Origin: an uncultured Flavobacteriaceae bacterium
Lineage (GTDB): Bacteria; Bacteroidota; Bacteroidia; Flavobacteriales; Flavobacteriaceae
Assembly: GCA_947500435.1 (NCBI GenBank)
Contig: CANMRV010000010.1
Coordinates: forward strand, 34,828 to 98,827
DNA length: 64,000 nucleotides
Direction of reading: 5' to 3'
The notes beneath the pieces were generated by a model. The model had not been told where the DNA came from. It made no database searches and worked only from the letters and a program-made list of their open reading frames with translations. The stretch's first letter is position 1; the number at the start of each line of letters is the position of its first letter. Both the position numbers and the translations under genes were made by a program. Shown here piece by piece: positions 59,501-64,000 of this stretch.

Positions 59501-62500
59501 TCCTTCGATACCGATCGTAAGATCTGTTCCTGAAAGGCCGGAACCACTGATATTCTGGTCATCGGTACTTCCAGCCGAAAGTTCGTCGATGGCAGCCTGT
59601 GTATCAACCGCGGTCAATCCCGAAGTCGTATTGTCATACGTTACCTCTGCCGCTGTTTGATCATCTGTACCCACTAAACTTGCTAGATCGACTACCTCGT
59701 TCGTTCCGCCTTCGATACCGATCGTAAGATCCGTTCCTGAAAGGCCCGAACCACTGATATTCTGGTCATCGGTACTTCCAGCGGCCAATTCCGCCAAAGC
59801 GCCCTCTACTTCCGTTGCCGTGAAATTACCTCCGGCATCAGTGATATTTACTTCATTCGCTATCTGGTCGTCTGTACCGACCAAACTTGCTAGATCGACT
59901 ACCTCGTTCGTTCCGCCCTCGATTCCAATTGTAAGGTCCGTTCCTGAAAGGCCCGAACCACTGATATTCTGGTCATCGGTACTTCCAGCGGCCAATTCCG
60001 CCAAAGCTCCCTCTACCTCCGTTGCCGTGAAATTACCTCCGGCATCAGTTATATTTACCTCATTCGCTATCTGGTCGTCTGTACCGACCAAACTTGCTAG
60101 ATCGACTACCTCGTTCGTTCCGCCTTCGATTCCAATTGTTAAATCTGTTCCTGAAAGTCCGGAACCGCTGATGTTCTGGTCATCGGTACCCGAATCGTCC
60201 AATGATGATAAATCAATAATCTGATTTGAACCACCCTCGATGCCGATCGTAAGATCCGTTCCTGAAAGACCACTTCCTGCTATATTCTGGTCGTCGGTGC
60301 TTCCTGCGGCCAATTCCGCCAAAGCGCCCTCTACTTCCGTTGCCGTGAAATTACCTCCGGCATCAGTGATATTTACCTCATTCGCTATCTGGTCGTCTGT
60401 ACCGACCAAACTTGCTAGATCGACTACCTCATTTGTTCCTCCTTCGATTCCAATAGTCAAATCTGTTCCTGAAAGACCCGAACCGCTAATATTCTGGTCA
60501 TCGGTACTGCCCGCCGAAAGTTCGTCGATGGCAGCTTGAGTATCAACCGCGGTCAATCCCGAAGTCGTATTGTCATACGTTACCTCTGCCGCTGTTTGAT
60601 CATCCGTACCCACTAAACTTGCTAGATCGACTACTTCGTTCGTTCCGCCCTCGATACCGATCGTAAGATCCGTTCCTGAAAGACCCGAACCGCTTATGTT
60701 CTGGTCATCGGTTCCCGAATCGTCCAATGATGATAAATCAATAATCTGATTTGAACCACCCTCGATACCGATTGTAAGATCCGTTCCTGAAAGTCCCGAA
60801 CCGCTTATGTTCTGGTCATCGGTACTTCCAGCCGAAAGTTCGTCGATGGCAGCTTGAGTATCAGTTGCAGTTAATCCTGAAGTCGTATTATCATACGTTA
60901 CCTCTGCCGCTGTTTGATCATCCGTACCCACTAAACTTGCTAGATCGACTACCTCGTTCGTTCCGCCCTCGATACCGATCGTAAGATCCGTTCCTGAAAG
61001 GCCCGAACCACTGATATTCTGGTCGTCGGTGCTTCCTGCGGCCAATTCCGCCAAAGCGCCCTCTACTTCCGTTGCCGTGAAATTACCTCCGGCATCAGTG
61101 ATATTTACCTCATTCGCTATCTGGTCGTCTGTACCGACCAAACTTGCTAGATCGACTACCTCATTTGTTCCTCCTTCGATTCCAATAGTCAAATCTGTTC
61201 CTGAAAGACCCGAACCGCTTATGTTCTGGTCATCGGTGCTTAAAGCATTACCATCTACCAATACCCAGTTTGTTCCATTCCACTGCATTATTTGATCAGC
61301 AGCGGATCCATTAGCTATATTTTCTAATTGCACAGCATCATTTGCAAGCTCAGCATTTGTAATTCCGTCAGCTGCAACATCTAAAGTGTAGGGACTTATT
61401 GTGGTACCAGCTCCTGATCGCACCAAAGTGCCATCAGTTCCATTAACTACTTCATTACCAATAACACCATCATTTTCCGTAACGGTAACAGATCCTAAAT
61501 CCACCAAAGTCCACGAGGAGGAGGTATCATCCCATTGCATTACTTGTCCATCAGAAGTACCGTCCGCAATATTTTCTAGCTGTACTGCATTATCAGCAAT
61601 TTCAGCATTTGTAATTCCGTCAGCTGCAACATCCAATGTATAAGGATCAATAGTAGTTCCTGAACCTGACCTAGTCAAAGTAGCATCGGTTCCATTAACC
61701 ACTTCATTACCAATGATAGCATCGGCATCATCTATGTTTAAGGTAATATTATTGCCTCCGGCGATTGTGATATCACCTGGAGTATTATCGGTAGATAAAG
61801 TTTGACTATCTGTTCCAACTAAGCTAGATAAATCTACTACCTCATTTGTTCCTCCTTCGATTCCAATAGTTAAATCTGTTCCTGAAAGGCCCGAACCACT
61901 GATATTCTGGTCATCGGTACTGCCAGCTGAAAGTTCGTCGATGGCAGCCTGTGTATCAACCGCGGTCAATCCCGAAGTCGTATTATCATACGTTACCTCT
62001 GTCGCTGTTTGATCATCCGTACCCACTAAACTGGATAAATCGACTACCTCATTTGTTCCTCCTTCGATTCCAATTGTTAAATCTGTTCCTGAAAGTCCGG
62101 AACCGCTGATGTTCTGGTCATCAGTGCTTCCTGCGGCCAATTCCGCCAAAGCGCCCTCTACTTCCGTAGATGTAAAGTTGCCTCCTGCATCAGTGATATT
62201 TACTTCATTCGCTATCTGGTCATCCGTTCCAACTAGACTGGATAAATCGACTACTTCATTTGAACCACCCTCGATGCCGATTGTAAGGTCAGTGCCCGAA
62301 AGACCACTTCCTGCTATATTCTGGTCGTCTGTACCGACCAAACTTGCTAGATCCACTACTTCATTTGTTCCGCCTTCGATTCCAATAGTCAAATCTGTTC
62401 CTGAAAGGCCTGAACCACTGATATTCTGGTCATCGGTGCTTCCTGCGGCCAATTCCGCTAAAGCGCCCTCTACTTCCGTAGATGTAAAGTTGCTTCCTGC

Positions 62501-64000
62501 ATCAGTGATATTTACTTCATTCGCTATCTGGTCATCTGTACCCACTAAACTTGCTAGATCGACTACCTCATTTGAACCACCCTCGATGCCGATTGTAAGG
62601 TCAGTGCCCGAAAGACCACTTCCTGCTATATTCTGGTCGTCCGTTCCAACTAAACTTGCTAGATCGACTACCTCGTTCGTTCCGCCTTCGATTCCAATAG
62701 TCAAATCTGTTCCTGAAAGGCCTGAACCACTGATATTCTGGTCATCGGTGCTTCCTGCGGCCAATTCCGCTAAAGCGCCCTCTACTTCCGTAGATGTAAA
62801 GTTGCTTCCTGCATCAGTGATATTTACTTCATTCGCTATCTGGTCATCTGTACCCACTAAACTTGCTAGATCGACTACCTCATTTGAACCACCCTCGATG
62901 CCGATTGTAAGGTCAGTGCCCGAAAGACCACTTCCTGCTATATTCTGGTCGTCCGTTCCAACTAAACTTGCTAGATCGACTACTTCATTTGAACCACCCT
63001 CGATTCCAATTGTTAAATCTGTTCCTGAAAGTCCGGAACCGCTGATGTTCTGGTCATCGGTACTTCCTGCCGAAAGTTCGTCAATAGCAGCCTGTGTATC
63101 GGTTGCGGTCAATCCTGAAGTCGTATTGTCATATGTTACCTCTGCCGCTGTTTGATCATCTGTATTAATACCTGAAAGATTCAGAACTGGATTGTTTCCT
63201 AACTCATTTGTATAAGTCAGTTCATTTGTCGCTCCATTGAAGCCCAAAGTAGTATTGGTCTCTGAAATTGTGACCGAAGCAACGTTCAAGTATAGGGCTC
63301 CATCTGTACCTGCGGCAATATCGTTGTTAGCATCTGAGCTAATCATATTTACCGTAGAAGGTACAACACCATCATCCTCCAAAGAAATATTCAATTCGCC
63401 GGCGTTCAATGTTAGTCCATCGATTGTTTGGTCATCGGTACTTCCTGCGGCTAATTCCGCCAAAGCGCCCTCTACTTCCGTTGCCGTGAAATTACCTCCG
63501 GCATCAGTGATATTTACCTCATTCGCTATCTGGTCATCCGTACCGACCAAACTTGCTAAATCGACTACTTCATTTGTACCACCCTCGATGCCGATTGTAA
63601 GATCCGTTCCTGAAAGGCCCGAACCGCTTATGTTCTGGTCATCGGTGCTTCCTGCCGAAAGTTCGTCGATGGCAGCCTGTGTATCAACCGCGGTCAATCC
63701 CGAAGTCGTATTGTCATACGTTACCTCTGCCGCTGTTTGATCATCTGTACCCACTAAACTTGCTAGATCGACTACCTCGTTCGTTCCGCCCTCGATTCCA
63801 ATTGTAAGGTCCGTTCCTGAAAGGCCTGAACCACTGATATTCTGGTCATCGGTACTTCCAGCGGCCAATTCCGCCAAAGCTCCCTCTACCTCCGTTGCCG
63901 TGAAATTACCTCCGGCATCAGTGATATTTACCTCATTCGCTATCTGGTCGTCTGTACCGACCAAACTTGCTAGATCGACTACCTCGTTCGTTCCGCCTTC
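56597..64000 (-). CDS. Giant repeat surface protein, N-terminus beyond the window
   Basis: At least 2467 residues. The frame stays open to the window edge, where the sequence still reads EGGTNEVVDLAS, so both the start and the signal peptide are outside. Nearly all of it is modules that start with TDDQ. Type A (35 residues: NISGSGLSGTDLTIGIEGG...VVDLASLVG) occurs about 34 times. Type B (34: IANEVNITDAGGNFTATEVEG) occurs about 17 times. Type C (34: TAAEVTYDNTTSGLT) occurs about seven times. The modules resemble the beta-rich repeats of bacterial and phage fibres. The C-terminal 145 residues are non-repetitive and end TDYNTLINVVFVVK; no type A or B sorting domain is present. It is the first visible gene of the T9SS locus. 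Confidence 0.9.
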   Translation of the reverse strand, partial: EGGTNEVVDLASLVGTDDQIANEVNITDAGGNFTATEVEGALAELAAGSTDDQNISGSGLSGTDLTIGIEGGTNEVVDLASLVGTDDQTAAEVTYDNTTSGLTAVDTQAAIDELSAGSTDDQNISGSGLSGTDLTIGIEGGTNEVVDLASLVGTDDQIANEVNITDAGGNFTATEVEGALAELAAGSTDDQTIDGLTLNAGELNISLEDDGVVPSTVNMISSDANNDIAAGTDGALYLNVASVTISETNTTLGFNGATNELTYTNELGNNPVLNLSGINTDDQTAAEVTYDNTTSGLTATDTQAAIDELSAGSTDDQNISGSGLSGTDLTIGIEGGSNEVVDLASLVGTDDQNIAGSGLSGTDLTIGIEGGSNEVVDLASLVGTDDQIANEVNITDAGSNFTSTEVEGALAELAAGSTDDQNISGSGLSGTDLTIGIEGGTNEVVDLASLVGTDDQNIAGSGLSGTDLTIGIEGGSNEVVDLASLVGTDDQIANEVNITDAGSNFTSTEVEGALAELAAGSTDDQNISGSGLSGTDLTIGIEGGTNEVVDLASLVGTDDQNIAGSGLSGTDLTIGIEGGSNEVVDLSSLVGTDDQIANEVNITDAGGNFTSTEVEGALAELAAGSTDDQNISGSGLSGTDLTIGIEGGTNEVVDLSSLVGTDDQTATEVTYDNTTSGLTAVDTQAAIDELSAGSTDDQNISGSGLSGTDLTIGIEGGTNEVVDLSSLVGTDSQTLSTDNTPGDITIAGGNNITLNIDDADAIIGNEVVNGTDATLTRSGSGTTIDPYTLDVAADGITNAEIADNAVQLENIADGTSDGQVMQWDDTSSSWTLVDLGSVTVTENDGVIGNEVVNGTDGTLVRSGAGTTISPYTLDVAADGITNAELANDAVQLENIANGSAADQIMQWNGTNWVLVDGNALSTDDQNISGSGLSGTDLTIGIEGGTNEVVDLASLVGTDDQIANEVNITDAGGNFTATEVEGALAELAAGSTDDQNISGSGLSGTDLTIGIEGGTNEVVDLASLVGTDDQTAAEVTYDNTTSGLTATDTQAAIDELSAGSTDDQNISGSGLSGTDLTIGIEGGSNQIIDLSSLDDSGTDDQNISGSGLSGTDLTIGIEGGTNEVVDLASLVGTDDQTAAEVTYDNTTSGLTAVDTQAAIDELSAGSTDDQNISGSGLSGTDLTIGIEGGTNEVVDLASLVGTDDQIANEVNITDAGGNFTATEVEGALAELAAGSTDDQNIAGSGLSGTDLTIGIEGGSNQIIDLSSLDDSGTDDQNISGSGLSGTDLTIGIEGGTNEVVDLASLVGTDDQIANEVNITDAGGNFTATEVEGALAELAAGSTDDQNISGSGLSGTDLTIGIEGGTNEVVDLASLVGTDDQIANEVNITDAGGNFTATEVEGALAELAAGSTDDQNISGSGLSGTDLTIGIEGGTNEVVDLASLVGTDDQTAAEVTYDNTTSGLTAVDTQAAIDELSAGSTDDQNISGSGLSGTDLTIGIEGGTNEVVDLASLVGTDDQIANEVNITDAGGNFTATEVEGALAELAAGSTDDQNISGSGLSGTDLTIGIEGGTNEVVDLASLVGTDDQNIAGSGLSGTDLTIGIEGGSNQIIDLSSLDDSGTDDQNISGSGLSGTDLTIGIEGGTNEVVDLASLVGTDDQTAAEVTYDNTTSGLTATDTQAAIDELSAGSTDDQNISGSGLSGTDLTIGIEGGTNEVVDLASLVGTDDQIANEVNITDAGGNFTATEVEGALAELAAGSTDDQNIAGSGLSGTDLTIGIEGGTNEVVDLASLVGTDDQIANEVNITDAGGNFTATEVEGALAELAAGSTDDQNISGSGLSGTDLTIGIEGGTNEVVDLASLVGTDDQIANEVNITDAGGNFTATEVEGALAELAAGSTDDQNISGSGLSGTDLTIGIEGGTNEVVDLASLVGTDDQNIAGSGLSGTDLTIGIEGGSNQIIDLSSLDDSGTDDQNISGSGLSGTDLTIGIEGGTNEVVDLASLVGTDDQIANEVNITDAGGNFTATEVEGALAELAAGSTDDQNISGSGLSGTDLTIGIEGGTNEVVDLASLVGTDDQIANEVNITDAGGNFTATEVEGALAELAAGSTDDQNISGSGLSGTDLTIGIEGGTNEVVDLASLVGTDDQIANEVNITDAGGNFTATEVEGALAELAAGSTDDQNIAGSGLSGTDLTIGIEGGSNQIIDLSSLDDSGTDDQNISGSGLSGTDLTIGIEGGTNEVVDLASLVGTDDQIANEVNITDAGGNFTATEVEGALAELAAGSTDDQNISGSGLSGTDLTIGIEGGSNQIIDLSSLDDSGTDDQLDSEVDLATDIDVDEGGVGSPTLETTVQEVIQAIAPITSKAARIFYPPSITVDASTTGIKAIDLYQEYLDQFGTPTAGSAGAPSAVPTYGRTELYYYVTYADPTVFETDTGDPNFMSIDANGNLTIEVENIPTDYNTLINVVFVVK
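57050..64000 (-). repeat. Tandem 102-111 bp coding repeats (35/34-codon modules)
   Basis: This is the repeat-encoding part of the giant protein. The commonest higher-order unit is A+B, 69 codons (207 bp). It is interrupted by two unlike segments at about 61240-61810 and 63160-63430. Copies differ mainly at synonymous sites, for example alternative codons for the Ser-Gly and Leu-Thr positions. The exact copy number depends on correct assembly. Confidence 0.9.

Noticed and set aside
57102..63740. Long plus-strand open frames across the repeat region, up to 348 codons, with recurring segments such as SVPTKLARSTTSF
   Set aside because: They are the antisense shadow of the repeat array. A repeat without stops on one frame repeats that openness in every copy. 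There are no start signals, and the minus frame has family-like structure, a C-terminal domain and continuity with the operon.
57050..64000. CRISPR-like array
   Set aside because: Periodicity is 102-111 bp, in frame, with coding structure and no unique spacers. There are no cas genes nearby.

Overview
The window reads as a chromosomal segment of a marine-type member of the Flavobacteriaceae (Bacteroidota). The evidence is AT-rich DNA, Bacteroidota-type promoters (TAnnTTTG at -7), few Shine-Dalgarno sequences, type IX secretion (T9SS) proteins (PorP/SprF and two gliding-motility type B C-terminal domains), and family signatures such as DUF4295, DUF2911, DUF5916 and DUF4369. No tRNA, rRNA, insertion sequence, prophage or CRISPR array was seen. 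The genus cannot be fixed from the sequence alone.

Layout. 1-9.3 kb is mostly minus strand: the end of a serine hydrolase, a MORN-like secreted protein, an amidase lipoprotein, a DUF2911 protein, then ftsY, DUF4295, rpmG, rpmB, cinA, an orphan Hpt protein, a FAH hydrolase, a carboxypeptidase-regulatory-like protein and a DnaQ-type exonuclease. 9.3-21 kb holds a TPR lipoprotein, a methyltransferase, a 2-oxo acid dehydrogenase E2, recR, a sodium symporter, a CoA-binding protein, a ketoacyl-ACP synthase III, an S9 peptidase, and a UbiB-like kinase with a TetR regulator. 21-34 kb holds htpG, an inositol oxygenase with a sodium:solute symporter, an ECF sigma factor with a putative membrane anti-sigma factor and a divergent DUF6249 gene, two AraC regulators, a MOSC protein, a DoxX-like protein and an S1/P1 nuclease. 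34-46.5 kb holds a class A penicillin-binding protein, three tandem DUF5916 outer-membrane proteins, a HAD phosphatase, a DUF819 transporter and a DUF4369 lipoprotein. 46.5-50 kb holds manA, queD, idi and a PD40 lipoprotein. 50-64 kb is a T9SS surface-protein locus on the minus strand: a giant repeat protein running off the window, a type B secreted protein, PorP/SprF, and a second type B protein.

Most notable points. (1) The sigma/DUF6249 intergenic region carries two divergent, identically spaced ECF-type promoters (GTAACC-N16-CGTC) whose -35 boxes sit in an 11-bp inverted repeat, which implies an autoregulated sigma regulon. (2) The giant repeat protein has a distinct non-repeat C-terminal domain and sits beside PorP/SprF, like a SprB/SprF adhesin locus but without the usual C-terminal sorting domain on the giant protein. 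(3) The DUF5916 genes are a tandem triplication, each copy with its own matching promoter. (4) A 43-bp hairpin element occurs twice, with one compensatory base-pair change.

Functional links. The 4.6-9.3 kb genes form a dense housekeeping array. Inositol oxygenase plus its symporter suggest uptake and oxidation of inositol to glucuronate. queD and idi are 1 nt apart. The 50-64 kb genes probably build one secreted surface structure.
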